Below are positions 49,710 to 58,323 of a stretch of 64,000 nt of DNA, piece after piece. Numbering within the stretch: the stretch's first letter is position 1; each line of letters begins with the position of its first letter. The stretch covers positions 124,001-188,000 of the forward strand of contig NZ_CP119677.1 in NCBI RefSeq assembly GCF_029318685.1, in the 5' to 3' direction. Origin of the DNA: Ruminiclostridium papyrosolvens DSM 2782. GTDB lineage: Bacteria > Bacillota > Clostridia > Acetivibrionales > DSM-1351. Under the pieces are notes generated by a model. The model was not told the DNA's origin, made no database searches, and saw only the letters and a program-made list of their open reading frames with translations. The position numbers and the translations under genes are program-made.

Positions 49710-51149
49710 GTGTATAACTTACCAATATATAATTATTTAAGAAAATACCAAAAAGAAAATATAAATATATTTCATATGCCCGGGCATAAGTTGTCAAGTG
49801 GAATTCCACAGGAACTTGCCACGGAGGTTCTTAAACTTGATGTAACAGAGATTGATGGAACAGACAACCTTCATTATCCCGAGGGAATTATAAAAGAAGC
49901 TCAGGAGCTTGCAGCAAAGGCGTTTGGAGCTGACAATACCTTCTTCCTTGTAAATGGCTCCACCTGTGGCATTCAGACTGCAATTATGAGTGTTTGCACT
50001 AGGGGGCAAAAAATACTTATAGGAAGAGATTCACATAAATCAGTAGTGTCAGGGCTTATAATGTCCGGGGCAGAACCGGTATTTATTTACCCCGAATATA
50101 ACAGCAAGTTTGGAATAAATGAAGGCATAACAGCACAAAGTATTGAAAAGGCTCTTTGTAAGAACCCGGAAGTCGCTGCTGTACTTATAACAAGACCTAA
50201 TTATTACGGTATATGCAGCGATATTGAGAATATAATAAAAATAGTTCATTCACACGGAAAGCCTTTGATAGTGGATGAAGCTCACGGAGCACACTTGGTC
50301 TTCAGCCCTCTGCTGCCCCATTCGGCCAACCAATACAAAGCGGACATTGTAATACAAAGTGCTCATAAAACTCTTCCGGCTGTTACACAGGGGGCATATA
50401 TGCATATAAACGGCTCCCTTATTGACATTGAGAAAATCAGATTTAACTTAGCCATGCTCCAAACCTCAAGTCCTTCATATATTATAATGACGTATCTGGA
50501 TATTGCAAGAGAACTCATGGAAAAAGAAGGGACAGAAAGACTTTTTAATTTAATCGAGGAAATCAGTACTTTTAAAAACAGGCTTTCTGAAATACTCGGT
50601 TATAAGGTTTTAGAAGGCAGTTATTTGGGTATTAATACAATACATGACCCCACACGGTTGGTTTTGAATACATCAGGCCTTGGTATAAGCGGATATGAGG
50701 CAGAAGCCATTCTAAGAGCAGAATTGTCTGTTCAGGTAGAAATGGCTGATTATGAAAACCTTGTTTTAATTACAACAACAGCTGATAAAAAAAGTACTTT
50801 TGACAGACTTTACGAGAGTTTATCAAAACTGGCTCGAATACATTTTAATGATGAGTGGGGAAGGCAAGCAGAAAAAATAAGAAGTTTGACAGGACATAAG
50901 CCATTTGAAGCTTTACAGGCATTAAGCCCGTATGAGGCCTATGTTGCCCAGAAGGAAGAAAAGCAAATAAAATCCTGTTTAGGAAGGGTTTGTGCGGGAG
51001 TAATTACTCCATATCCTCCGGGCATACCTGTTCTTTATCCGGGAGAAATAATAGACAGCAGTAAGATAAGCTACATAGATTCCATTATCAAGCTAGGGGG
51101 AAAGGTTAATGGTGTCGGTAATAATAATATTGTCCAAGTTGTAAAATAA
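49710..51149 (+). CDS. Orn/Lys/Arg decarboxylase family protein, YaaO type
   Basis: PLP decarboxylase of 479 residues with all family signatures intact: HMPGHK, NGSTCGIQ, DSHKS (ring-stacking His), VDEAHGAH (Asp), and SAHKTLPAVTQGA with the Schiff-base Lys; C-terminal ITPYPPGIPVLYPGE. It should decarboxylate a basic amino acid to agmatine, cadaverine or putrescine; which one is not readable. I prefer GTG 49710, seven bases after AAAAGGG, over ATG 49692. It stands just before tmk, as yaaO does in Bacillus subtilis. A useful contrast to the divergent relative at 5810. Confidence 0.92.
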   Translation: MYNLPIYNYLRKYQKENINIFHMPGHKLSSGIPQELATEVLKLDVTEIDGTDNLHYPEGIIKEAQELAAKAFGADNTFFLVNGSTCGIQTAIMSVCTRGQKILIGRDSHKSVVSGLIMSGAEPVFIYPEYNSKFGINEGITAQSIEKALCKNPEVAAVLITRPNYYGICSDIENIIKIVHSHGKPLIVDEAHGAHLVFSPLLPHSANQYKADIVIQSAHKTLPAVTQGAYMHINGSLIDIEKIRFNLAMLQTSSPSYIIMTYLDIARELMEKEGTERLFNLIEEISTFKNRLSEILGYKVLEGSYLGINTIHDPTRLVLNTSGLGISGYEAEAILRAELSVQVEMADYENLVLITTTADKKSTFDRLYESLSKLARIHFNDEWGRQAEKIRSLTGHKPFEALQALSPYEAYVAQKEEKQIKSCLGRVCAGVITPYPPGIPVLYPGEIIDSSKISYIDSIIKLGGKVNGVGNNNIVQVVK

Positions 51150-51151
51150 TG

Positions 51152-51160
51152 TGTTATAAT
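51152..51160 (+). promoter_or_regulatory. Extended -10 promoter of the tmk operon
   Basis: TGT-TATAAT overlapping just past the yaaO stop, 42 bases before tmk. A TTGTCC at 51130-51135 is 19 bases upstream as a weak -35. The same GTGTTATAAT string precedes ksgA at 62587. Confidence 0.5.
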
Positions 51161-51201
51161 TTTTGTATCAGACAAATGATAAAACAGTTGGAGGTAAGAT
51201 A

Positions 51202-51822
51202 ATGTGTAAAGGTTTGTTTATAACTGTTGAGGGAACTGACGGGTCAGGAAAGACAACTCAGATTAAGTTGATGGAAGAATTTTTAAAGGCTGCGGGCAAT
51301 GATGTAGTCCTGTCCAGAGAGCCGGGTGGTACTGAAATCAGCGAGACAATAAGAAATTTGATACTAGACCCCGGGAATAAGGATATTTCCCCTTTAACAG
51401 AAATGTTGCTTTACGCTGCAGCCAGAGCCCAGCATGTTTTTCAAGTCATAAGACCGTCTTTAGAAAGCGGTAAATGCGTTATATGTGACAGGTTTGTAGA
51501 TTCAAGCTATGCATATCAGGGATGTGGCAGAGGCGTTGACCTTAAAACGGTAGCAGATGTCAATAGAGCCGCAGTTGACGGCGTAGTACCGGATATTACG
51601 TTTTTTCTGAACATTGACCCGCGTTTGGCAATAGAAAGAAGGATAAAATCTACGGGTGCAGACAGGATAGAGCAGGAAAAAATGGACTTTCACATGAGGG
51701 TATATGAGGGTTACAGGAAAATGGCATTATTATATCCCGACAGGATTAAGTCAATAGATGCTTCAAAATCAATAGAAGAAATATCGTTACAGATAAAAAC
51801 ATACCTCAAAGAAATACTTTAA
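51202..51822 (+). CDS. tmk: Thymidylate kinase
   Basis: Phosphorylates dTMP to dTDP. 206 residues. P-loop EGTDGSGKTTQ, the DR(F/Y) motif in CDRFVDSSYAYQG and the LID region RIKSTGADRIEQE. ATG 51202 follows TTGGAGG; the in-frame codons from 51163 lie upstream of that site. It heads the conserved tmk-darA-yaaR-holB-ricT block. Confidence 0.97.
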   Translation: MCKGLFITVEGTDGSGKTTQIKLMEEFLKAAGNDVVLSREPGGTEISETIRNLILDPGNKDISPLTEMLLYAAARAQHVFQVIRPSLESGKCVICDRFVDSSYAYQGCGRGVDLKTVADVNRAAVDGVVPDITFFLNIDPRLAIERRIKSTGADRIEQEKMDFHMRVYEGYRKMALLYPDRIKSIDASKSIEEISLQIKTYLKEIL

Positions 51823-51854
51823 AAAACTATAACTATATTTAAGGAGGGATTATG

Positions 51855-52184
51855 ATGAAACTGGTGTTTGCAATTGTACATGATGAAGATGGGCACAGAG
51901 TAATGGACGAACTTAACAAGAACGGCTTTAGTGTTACTAAGATGTGTTCATCCGGAGGTTTCCTGAAAGCCGGAAATACCACTTTACTTGTAGGTGTAGA
52001 TGAAGATAAACTGGATGAAGTGATTGCCATTATTGAAAAGAAGTCAAAAAGCAGGAGACAGGTTATAAATACACCGGCCTCATCCGGAGGTATAAACGGA
52101 ATGTTTATGCCATATCCCGTTGAAGTAACGGTAGGTGGAGCTACAATTTTTGTAGTTGACGTAGAGAAATTCCACAAAGTTTAA
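51855..52184 (+). CDS. darA: Cyclic di-AMP receptor, PII-like (DarA/PstA/YaaQ)
   Basis: A trimeric PII-like signal protein that binds cyclic di-AMP. 109 residues from ATG 51855, the same length as the B. subtilis protein; ATG 51852 is possible but only four bases from AAGGAGG. Family motifs: VTKMCSSGGFLKAGNTTLLVGV and the loop with INGMFMPYPVEVTVGGATIFVV. Its downstream target is not known with certainty. The conserved tmk-yaaR placement supports orthology. Confidence 0.94.
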   Translation: MKLVFAIVHDEDGHRVMDELNKNGFSVTKMCSSGGFLKAGNTTLLVGVDEDKLDEVIAIIEKKSKSRRQVINTPASSGGINGMFMPYPVEVTVGGATIFVVDVEKFHKV

Positions 52185-52200
52185 AATAAGCCATAAGAAG

Positions 52201-52668
52201 GTGATTCCGATTCCCATCAAGATACAGGATTCGTCAGACAACCGTGCAAATATTTCAGCATTGCCCGGCAGAGATGAAAGAACAATAAGAAATGAAAGAG
52301 ATTCAACTTTTTCGTATCAGCTGAGAAAACTTGAAACCAAGAATTACGAAGAGAGGGTTAAAGTACTTGCTGATAAAATTGAGAGCCAAGGCAAAAAGCT
52401 TGGAAAGAAGACTGACATCAGGGAATTGAAGGTATACAAGCAGTTAATCTCAGAATTTCTTGATGAGGCGGTTTCACATTCACATAATTTTATGAAGAAA
52501 AACTTCCTGGATAGAAGAGGAAGACACAGGGTTTATGCAATAATAAAGAAAATAAATGAAGAACTTATTGAACTGACAAATGAAGTACTCAAATCACAAC
52601 AAGACAATATTAGCATACTAAAGAAACTTGATGATATCAGGGGATTGATACTTGACTTGTTTTTATGA
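52201..52668 (+). CDS. yaaR: YaaR family protein (DUF327)
   Basis: A conserved protein of about 155 residues between darA and holB, predicted mostly helical with charged coiled segments (YEERVKVLADKIESQGKKLGKKTDIRELKVYKQLISEFLDEAV) and the family stretch FLDRRGRHRVYAIIKKINEELIELT. Function unknown. The start is unclear: GTG 52201 overlaps the only good ribosome site (AAGAAGGTGA), and the next fitting codon is a non-standard ATT at 52210, spaced five bases from it. Confidence 0.88.
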   Translation: MIPIPIKIQDSSDNRANISALPGRDERTIRNERDSTFSYQLRKLETKNYEERVKVLADKIESQGKKLGKKTDIRELKVYKQLISEFLDEAVSHSHNFMKKNFLDRRGRHRVYAIIKKINEELIELTNEVLKSQQDNISILKKLDDIRGLILDLFL

Positions 52669-52683
52669 CATTACGGAGGCAAA

Positions 52684-53652
52684 ATGTTAGGGCACCAAAG
52701 AATACTTTCCGCATTAAGAGCTGCAGTACAAAAAGATAATGTAAGTCATGCATATATATTTGAAGGCCCGGATGGGGTCGGAAAAAGAGATACTGCACTG
52801 AAGTTTGCATCAATGCTGATGTGCGGCGAGGAGCAATTCCCGTGCGGGGTATGTAAATCATGTCAGCTATACAAGGAAGCCTCAAATCCTGATTTTCATG
52901 AAATAATTCAAAAGGATAAAAGCATCAGCGTCGAGGAGATAAGAAATATACTAAAGGGACTTGTTATAAGACCTCTTTATTCCAAATATAAGGTAATTAT
53001 CATAAACGATGCTGATGCTATGACTATTCAGGCGCAAAATGCACTGCTAAAATCTCTGGAAGAGCCGCCGCCATACATCGTGTTTATATTAACGGTCCAA
53101 TCTTCGGCGGCAGTGGCACAAACTATACGTTCCAGATGTCAGAGAATACTATTCAACAGATTGTCCCATGAAGACATTATGGAAATTCTTGAGTCAAACT
53201 ATGGGCTTAGAAAACCTGACTGGGAGTTTATCGTTTCATATGCGGACGGTGTGGCAGGTACGGCATTGGAGCTTGCAGAGTCGTCCCATTACCTTGAATT
53301 AAGGGAAGAAGTATTGGAAATTACTTCAAGTCTGGTAGCGGCGGGAGACGCTGATTTGTTTAAGTTTTATGATACGTTTGAAAGAAATAATGACAGGGTA
53401 GACTATGTACTGCATGTAATACTATTGTATTTCAGAGATTTACTAATTTACAAGGAGACTGGTGATACAAGTCTATTGATAAATTCAGATAAAAAAGATA
53501 TGATTATTAGGAATGTGGGACTGCCCTTTTCCCATGTTTTGAAATGCATACAGGCAGTCTGGGATGCCCGTAGGGGCTTGGATAGTAACGCCAACTTCCA
53601 GCTGGCTATAGAAGTTATGCTTATGAAAATTAAACAGGCAAATAATACGTAA
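52684..53652 (+). CDS. holB: DNA polymerase III delta' subunit
   Basis: Clamp-loader AAA+ subunit, 322 residues. Modified P-loop GPDGVGKRDTA, zinc knuckle CGVCKSC, IIINDADAMTIQAQNALLKSLEEPP (Walker B region) and sensor 1 TIRSRCQRI (SRC motif). The ATG follows ACGGAGG. Fourth gene of the block. Confidence 0.96.
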   Translation: MLGHQRILSALRAAVQKDNVSHAYIFEGPDGVGKRDTALKFASMLMCGEEQFPCGVCKSCQLYKEASNPDFHEIIQKDKSISVEEIRNILKGLVIRPLYSKYKVIIINDADAMTIQAQNALLKSLEEPPPYIVFILTVQSSAAVAQTIRSRCQRILFNRLSHEDIMEILESNYGLRKPDWEFIVSYADGVAGTALELAESSHYLELREEVLEITSSLVAAGDADLFKFYDTFERNNDRVDYVLHVILLYFRDLLIYKETGDTSLLINSDKKDMIIRNVGLPFSHVLKCIQAVWDARRGLDSNANFQLAIEVMLMKIKQANNT

Positions 53653-53685
53653 ACTTTTTATGTATTGTAGAAAGGAACTTTATAG

Positions 53686-54561
53686 ATGGTAAAGGTTGTA
53701 GGAGTTAGGTTTAAAAAAGCAGGCAAGATATACTATTTTGATCCCGACGAGTTAGTGATAGATTTGAACCAGAACGTAATAGTTGAAACTGCAAGGGGAA
53801 TAGAATTCGGATTGGTGGTTGTTCCCAACAGAGAAGTGGACGAGTCTGAGATAGTTGCTCCACTGAAAAAGGTTATCAGAATAGCTACCGAAGAAGATAT
53901 TGTCCATGCTCAGGAAAATGACAGAAAAGAAAAAGATGCATTTAACATATGCCTGCAAAAAATCAACGACCACAAATTGGAAATGAAGCTTATAGACGTA
54001 GAATATACATTTGACAATAACAAGGTGTTATTTTATTTTACAGCGGATGGAAGAGTTGATTTCAGAGAGCTTGTAAAGGACTTGGCATCAGTTTTCAAAA
54101 CGAGAATAGAGCTTCGCCAGATTGGTGTAAGAGACGAGTCCAAGATGATGGGCGGTATAGGAATATGCGGCAGAGTGCTTTGCTGCAATTCATTTTTGGG
54201 AGAATTCCAACCTGTTTCAATAAAAATGGCTAAAGAACAGTCCTTGTCTCTGAATCCTACTAAGATTTCAGGCACTTGCGGAAGACTTATGTGCTGTCTC
54301 AAATATGAACAGGAAGCATATGAAGATTTGCTTGCCAGAGTTCCTAAGGTGGGTGCTATAGTTGAGACTCCTGAAGGACAGGGAACTGTTGTGGAGGTAG
54401 TACTATTAAAGGAAATTCTTAAAGTAAAACTGGACATTGGTAATGAATCTGATTTGAGAGTGTATAATTTCAAAGATGGGGAAATAAAAGTAATAAAAGA
54501 TGCTACAACCAGTGATGACAATGATATAGACTTTGAAGCCCTCAAACAACTGGAAGATTAA
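53686..54561 (+). CDS. ricT: PSP1 domain protein RicT (YaaT)
   Basis: A 291-residue member of the Ric (YaaT/YlbF/YmcA) complex, which carries Fe-S clusters and promotes RNase Y-dependent mRNA maturation and Spo0A activation in Bacillus. Cys-rich motifs GGIGICGRVLCCNSFL and SGTCGRLMCCLKYE are present. The C-terminal part is acidic. AAAGGAAC lies upstream of the ATG. It directly follows holB as in B. subtilis. Confidence 0.95.
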   Translation: MVKVVGVRFKKAGKIYYFDPDELVIDLNQNVIVETARGIEFGLVVVPNREVDESEIVAPLKKVIRIATEEDIVHAQENDRKEKDAFNICLQKINDHKLEMKLIDVEYTFDNNKVLFYFTADGRVDFRELVKDLASVFKTRIELRQIGVRDESKMMGGIGICGRVLCCNSFLGEFQPVSIKMAKEQSLSLNPTKISGTCGRLMCCLKYEQEAYEDLLARVPKVGAIVETPEGQGTVVEVVLLKEILKVKLDIGNESDLRVYNFKDGEIKVIKDATTSDDNDIDFEALKQLED

Positions 54562-54668
54562 AAGAGATGGTAAAATAGTTTGTCAATCGGTATAATAGAT
54601 GGTAAAATAGTAGCGAAAAGCAAATAAAGATATTTGTTTTCCTTAATATTTAGGAGGTGTTAAAAAAA

Positions 54669-54839
54669 ATGGCATATTCAATAAGTGATGCTTGTATTAG
54701 CTGTGGGGCATGTGAATCAGAGTGTCCAGTATCATGCATAACTGCTGGAGATAGCGTTTATGTAATCGATGAGGATACTTGTATAGAATGTGGAGCATGT
54801 GCAAACGTATGTCCTGTTGATGCTCCTCAACAGAAATAA
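54669..54839 (+). CDS. 2[4Fe-4S] ferredoxin
   Basis: A 56-residue clostridial ferredoxin with two CxxCxxCxxxCP sets: CISCGACESECPVSC and CIECGACANVCPVDA. Carries low-potential electrons between pyruvate:ferredoxin oxidoreductase, hydrogenase and related enzymes. ATG 54669 is 11 bases from AGGAGG; an upstream GTG at 54657 overlaps the site. It sits where B. subtilis has yabA, so it is an insertion into the housekeeping block. Its own terminator follows. Confidence 0.97.
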   Translation: MAYSISDACISCGACESECPVSCITAGDSVYVIDEDTCIECGACANVCPVDAPQQK

Positions 54840-54851
54840 GTTTTAGACATT

Positions 54852-54892
54852 AAGGGTCAGATAAAGGGTCATCCTTTATTTGGCCCTTTTTT
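54852..54892 (+). terminator. Terminator after ferredoxin
   Basis: AAGGGTCAGATAAAGG pairs with CCTTTATTTGGCCCTT with internal mismatches, ending in six T. Confidence 0.8.
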
Positions 54893-54922
54893 CAGGGATA
54901 AATTATAATAAGAGGTGTACTT

Positions 54923-55657
54923 TTGGTTACTATCAGAGAAAAAGAGCGTATTGATGACCTTCAGCTCCATGGTTTAAGGCTGATACAAAATACGGAAAAA
55001 TTCTGCTTTGGAGTGGACGCGGTTTTACTGTCTGATTTTGCTGATGTCAAGAGAAACAGTAAAGTACTTGATATAGGAACGGGAACAGGGATAATACCTG
55101 TACTTCTGGCAGGAAAAACAAAGGCTGCCAAGATTGTTGGCCTTGAAATTCAGGAAGAAATGGCTGAGATGGCTTCCAGAAGTGTAACCCTGAACCAACT
55201 TTCGGAAAGACTTGAGATAGTTCAGGGTGACATAAAACTCTACAGAGAGTATTTTGGGAAATCAAGTTTCGATGTTGTAGTATCCAATCCCCCTTACACC
55301 AATAAGGGCTGCGGACTGATAAATCCCATGGACAGCAAGGCAATTTCCCGGCATGAGATTTTATGCAGTCTGGAGGATGTCGTAAGTGCGGCGGCGGCAT
55401 TACTGGTGCCCGGAGGGCAGCTTGCAATGGTACACAGGCCTGAAAGACTGGCTGATATCATATGCAGTATGAGAAATAATGGTATTGAGCCAAAATATTT
55501 AAGACTGGTACATCCAAAACCCGGAAAGAAACCAAATATGCTGCTTATTAAGGGAAATAGAGGCGGCAACCCTGAACTTAAGGTAATGGAACCTTTATAT
55601 GTATATAACTCAGATGGAACATACTCTGATGAGATAAATAAAATATATGGAAGATAA
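54923..55657 (+). CDS. trmN6: tRNA1(Val) adenine-37 N6-methyltransferase (YabB type)
   Basis: SAM-dependent N6-adenine methyltransferase, 244 residues. SAM motif LDIGTGTGIIPVLLA and the catalytic SNPPY. The N-terminal DDLQLHGLRLIQ...FGVDAVLLSDF is diagnostic of the TrmN6/YabB group. Starts at TTG 54923 after AGAGGTG. It slightly precedes rsmI; yazA, found between them in Bacillus, is absent. Confidence 0.9.
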   Translation: MVTIREKERIDDLQLHGLRLIQNTEKFCFGVDAVLLSDFADVKRNSKVLDIGTGTGIIPVLLAGKTKAAKIVGLEIQEEMAEMASRSVTLNQLSERLEIVQGDIKLYREYFGKSSFDVVVSNPPYTNKGCGLINPMDSKAISRHEILCSLEDVVSAAAALLVPGGQLAMVHRPERLADIICSMRNNGIEPKYLRLVHPKPGKKPNMLLIKGNRGGNPELKVMEPLYVYNSDGTYSDEINKIYGR

Positions 55658-55670
55658 GAGGAAGCACAAA

Positions 55671-56519
55671 TTGAGCGAAAAGGGTAAACTTTATCTGGTA
55701 GCAACACCTATCGGTAATTTGCAGGATATAACTTTCAGAGCAATAAATACCCTGAAAGAAGTTGACTTTATAGCGGCGGAAGATACCAGACAGACAATCA
55801 AGCTATTAAATCACTTTGAGATAAAAAAGCCTCTTGTAAGTTATTATGAGCATAACAAGGTAGTAAAGGGTAACTATCTGATAGAGCAGTTGCTGCTTGG
55901 CAAAAACATTGCTCTGGTGTCTGACGCCGGAAGCCCGGGAATATCTGACCCCGGAGAGGATTTAGTAAAGCTTGCGATAGAAAACAGCGTTGAAGTAACA
56001 ATGATTCCCGGGCCGGTTGCAGCGGTTACAGGGCTGGTTATATCAGGACTGCCTGCCGGAAGATTCGTATTTGAAGGCTTTCTTCCCATGAATAAGAGGT
56101 CAAGACAAGAAAGGCTTCAGCAGTTAAAAAATGAAACAAGGACTATTATATTTTATGAAGCTCCTCATAAACTGCCGTATACATTAAAAGATATGTATAA
56201 TGCTTGGGGAGACAGAAGGATAGCCCTTGCGAGGGAGCTTACCAAAAGATTTGAAGAAGTCATAAGGTGTGGTTTATTCGATGCAATGGAAAGATTTCAG
56301 GAAGAGGCACCAAAGGGTGAGTTTGTTGTCATAATTGAGGGACAGGATAAAGAGTTCCTTGCAGAGCAGGAACGTGACAAATATTCTGAAATCAGCATAG
56401 AAGACCATGTAAACAAATACGTTGAAGAGGGACTTACAAAAAAGGATGCCATAAAAAAAGCAGCTGAGGACAGGGGATTAAATAAAAGGGACGTATATAA
56501 TGCCGTAATGAAAAAATAA
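55671..56519 (+). CDS. rsmI: 16S rRNA (cytidine-1402-2'-O) methyltransferase
   Basis: A tetrapyrrole-methylase-fold enzyme of about 282 residues, with LYLVATPIGNLQDITFRA, EDTRQTIKLLNHF, SDAGSPGISDPG and FEGFLP. TTG 55671 is placed seven bases after AGAGGAAG; an alternative ATG at 55647 overlaps the end of trmN6 and has no ribosome site. It is in the expected position after trmN6 and before abrB. Confidence 0.95.
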   Translation: MSEKGKLYLVATPIGNLQDITFRAINTLKEVDFIAAEDTRQTIKLLNHFEIKKPLVSYYEHNKVVKGNYLIEQLLLGKNIALVSDAGSPGISDPGEDLVKLAIENSVEVTMIPGPVAAVTGLVISGLPAGRFVFEGFLPMNKRSRQERLQQLKNETRTIIFYEAPHKLPYTLKDMYNAWGDRRIALARELTKRFEEVIRCGLFDAMERFQEEAPKGEFVVIIEGQDKEFLAEQERDKYSEISIEDHVNKYVEEGLTKKDAIKKAAEDRGLNKRDVYNAVMKK

Positions 56520-56551
56520 AAAGAACCTGTGAAAAATTTCACGGGTTCTTT
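56520..56551. terminator. Bidirectional terminator between rsmI and abrB
   Basis: AAAGAACCTGTGAAA at 56520-56534 pairs with TTTCACGGGTTCTTT at 56537-56551 (one G-U pair), with A- and T-rich flanks serving both convergent genes. Confidence 0.85.
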
Positions 56552-56580
56552 CTACTTTTGTTTTTGTAATAATAATTTTA

Positions 56581-56820
56581 TTACTTCTTTAGTTCTTTCA
56601 TACACTCAGGGCAGATATTCTTACCCTTGTATACAATTACATCTTTGGCATTACCACAGAAGATACATGCAGGCTCATATTTCTTCAAAATAATGGTTGC
56701 CTCATCAACGTAGATTTCTAAAGCATCCTTTTCTGCGATGTCCAACGTTCTGCGGAGCTCGATTGGAAGAACAACTCTTCCCAGCTCATCAACCTTTCTT
56801 ACAATACCAGTAGATTTCAT
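56581..56820 (-). CDS. abrB: AbrB-type transition-state regulator
   Basis: A 79-residue DNA-binding protein. N-terminal swapped-hairpin AbrB domain (MKSTGIVRKVDELGRVVLPIELRRTL) and a C-terminal Cys pair set (CIFCGN...CPEC) like a small zinc ribbon, the usual clostridial form. ATG 56820 follows AGGAGG; in-frame upstream codons to 56859 cover that site. It has its own promoter (56871-56899) and represses early sporulation and stationary-phase genes in relatives. Confidence 0.95.
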   Translation of the reverse strand: MKSTGIVRKVDELGRVVLPIELRRTLDIAEKDALEIYVDEATIILKKYEPACIFCGNAKDVIVYKGKNICPECMKELKK

Positions 56821-56870
56821 CAAAATTGACCTCCTCATATGCACTACATATTTCGACAAACTTCGAATTT

Positions 56871-56899
56871 ATAATACCATAAATTCCAATAAACGTCAA
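56871..56899 (-). promoter_or_regulatory. Sigma-A promoter of abrB
   Basis: On the minus strand: TTGACG (56899-56894), 17-base spacer, TATTAT (56876-56871), about 50 bases before the start codon. The remaining gap to spmA (56900-57114) is AT-rich with no gene visible. Confidence 0.7.
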
Positions 56900-57114
56900 C
56901 TCATAAATTTTCAAGAATTTTGCTATTTTTGTTATTTAAATACCTAAAAACCCAGTTATTTCAAGGGTTTGGATTAAAAATATTAAAATACTATAAATGT
57001 TACGAAATTGTTAAGAATTTAATTTGTTTTAATTTTTACAGAGATTCAAAAATAATACTGGAAAATTATTTAGCTGTTTAGGAGTTATTCGACAAAAAAA
57101 ACTATAATTCTGTT

Positions 57115-57143
57115 TCATAAAAGAATGTGTCCAGGCATATATA
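57115..57143 (+). promoter_or_regulatory. Sigma-E-like sporulation promoter of spmA-spmB
   Basis: TCATAAA at 57115-57121, exactly 14 bases, then CATATATA at 57136-57143. This fits the mother-cell sigma-E consensus (KMATAWW, N14, CATACANT-like) and lies 45 bases before spmA, an operon that is sigma-E controlled in B. subtilis. Confidence 0.6.
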
Positions 57144-57188
57144 ACTAGGAGTAAGGTTTCCATTTTGCGGCTGGGAAAAGAGGTATTT

Positions 57189-57776
57189 ATGATTAATTAT
57201 ATCTGGATTGGGCTATTAATTCTAGGGTTTGCATTTGGTATAGTAAATGGCAGGCTTGATGATGTAACAAAGGCTGCAATGGATTCTGCCCAGACTGCCG
57301 TTACTGTTTGCATAGGCTTACTGGGGGTTATGTGCCTTTGGACAGGGTTAATGAAGGTAGCCGAAAAAAGCGGACTTATCAGAATAATAGGACGTGCAGT
57401 AAGGCCGGTTTTAATATTTCTTTTTCCTGAAATACCAAAGGATCATCCGGCTTTAGGTGCTATAGTAATGAACCTGGTTGCAAACTTTCTTGGCTTGGGA
57501 AATGCCGCTACACCATTAGGGCTAAAGGCTATGAAGGAATTGCAGAGCCTAAATAAGGATAAGAAAACAGCCACTAATGCCATGTGTATGTTTTTGGTTT
57601 TAAATACGGCAGCAATTCAACTGGTGCCCGCAAATATAATTGCTCTTAGAACCTCTGCGGGCTCGAAAAAACCTGCAGAGATAATCATATGCATATGGAT
57701 TGCATCTGTTTGTGCAACTATTATGGGTATTATAGCGGCAAAGATGCTGTCAGCAGTGTGGAAAAAAGACAATTAG
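57189..57776 (+). CDS. spmA: Spore maturation protein A
   Basis: Integral membrane protein of 195 residues with nucleoside-recognition (Gate) domain features: LTGLMK-like TGLMKVAEKSGL, NLVANFLGLGNAATPLGLKAM, NTAAIQLVPANIIALR. With SpmB it is needed for proper spore core dehydration in Bacillus. ATG 57189 follows AAGAGGT; the in-frame start at 57165 lies over it. It is preceded by a sigma-E-like promoter. Confidence 0.95.
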   Translation: MINYIWIGLLILGFAFGIVNGRLDDVTKAAMDSAQTAVTVCIGLLGVMCLWTGLMKVAEKSGLIRIIGRAVRPVLIFLFPEIPKDHPALGAIVMNLVANFLGLGNAATPLGLKAMKELQSLNKDKKTATNAMCMFLVLNTAAIQLVPANIIALRTSAGSKKPAEIIICIWIASVCATIMGIIAAKMLSAVWKKDN

Positions 57777-57792
57777 AGAAAAGTGGTGGAAT

Positions 57793-58323
57793 ATGGGTAT
57801 AATTAGGCACTTGTCCGACTACGCTGTTCCTGCAATATTTGTCGTAATACTTGGGGTGGCAGTATTAAAAAAAGTCAAAGCGTATGATGTGTTTGTAGAA
57901 GGTGCAATGGACGGAATAGATACAATAATAAAAATAATTCCTTCACTGGTGGGACTTCTCGTTGCAGTGGGAGTTTTCAAGGCGTCCGGCGCCATGGACA
58001 GCCTAATACTTTTGCTGAGACCCGTAACAGATTTACTGGGAATGCCTCCGCAGGTTGCTCCATTGGCATTGCTGCGACCCATATCAGGAAGTGCGTCCTT
58101 TGCTTTTGTAACCGAGATTATAAAATCCTTTGGGCCGGATTCGTATGCCGGAAGGGTTGCAGCTACAATGATGGGTTCAACAGAAACAATTTTTTATACA
58201 TTGGCGGTTTATTATGGCTCTGTAGGAATAAAAAATATCAGATATACCCTTATAGCTGCTATAATGGCTGATATTATAAGTGTTATCGCATCCGTGTGGG
58301 CCTGTCAGTTTATATTCGGTTAG
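57793..58323 (+). CDS. spmB: Spore maturation protein B
   Basis: Partner of SpmA, 176 residues, four to five hydrophobic segments, with the family motifs LLRPISGSASFAFVTEI and ATMMGSTETIFYTLAVYYGSVGIKNIRYTL. GTGGTGG precedes the ATG, 16 bases after spmA. Its stop codon overlaps the stop of the converging DUF2600 gene (TTAG at 58320-58323), so the two share their 3' ends. Confidence 0.95.
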   Translation: MGIIRHLSDYAVPAIFVVILGVAVLKKVKAYDVFVEGAMDGIDTIIKIIPSLVGLLVAVGVFKASGAMDSLILLLRPVTDLLGMPPQVAPLALLRPISGSASFAFVTEIIKSFGPDSYAGRVAATMMGSTETIFYTLAVYYGSVGIKNIRYTLIAAIMADIISVIASVWACQFIFG

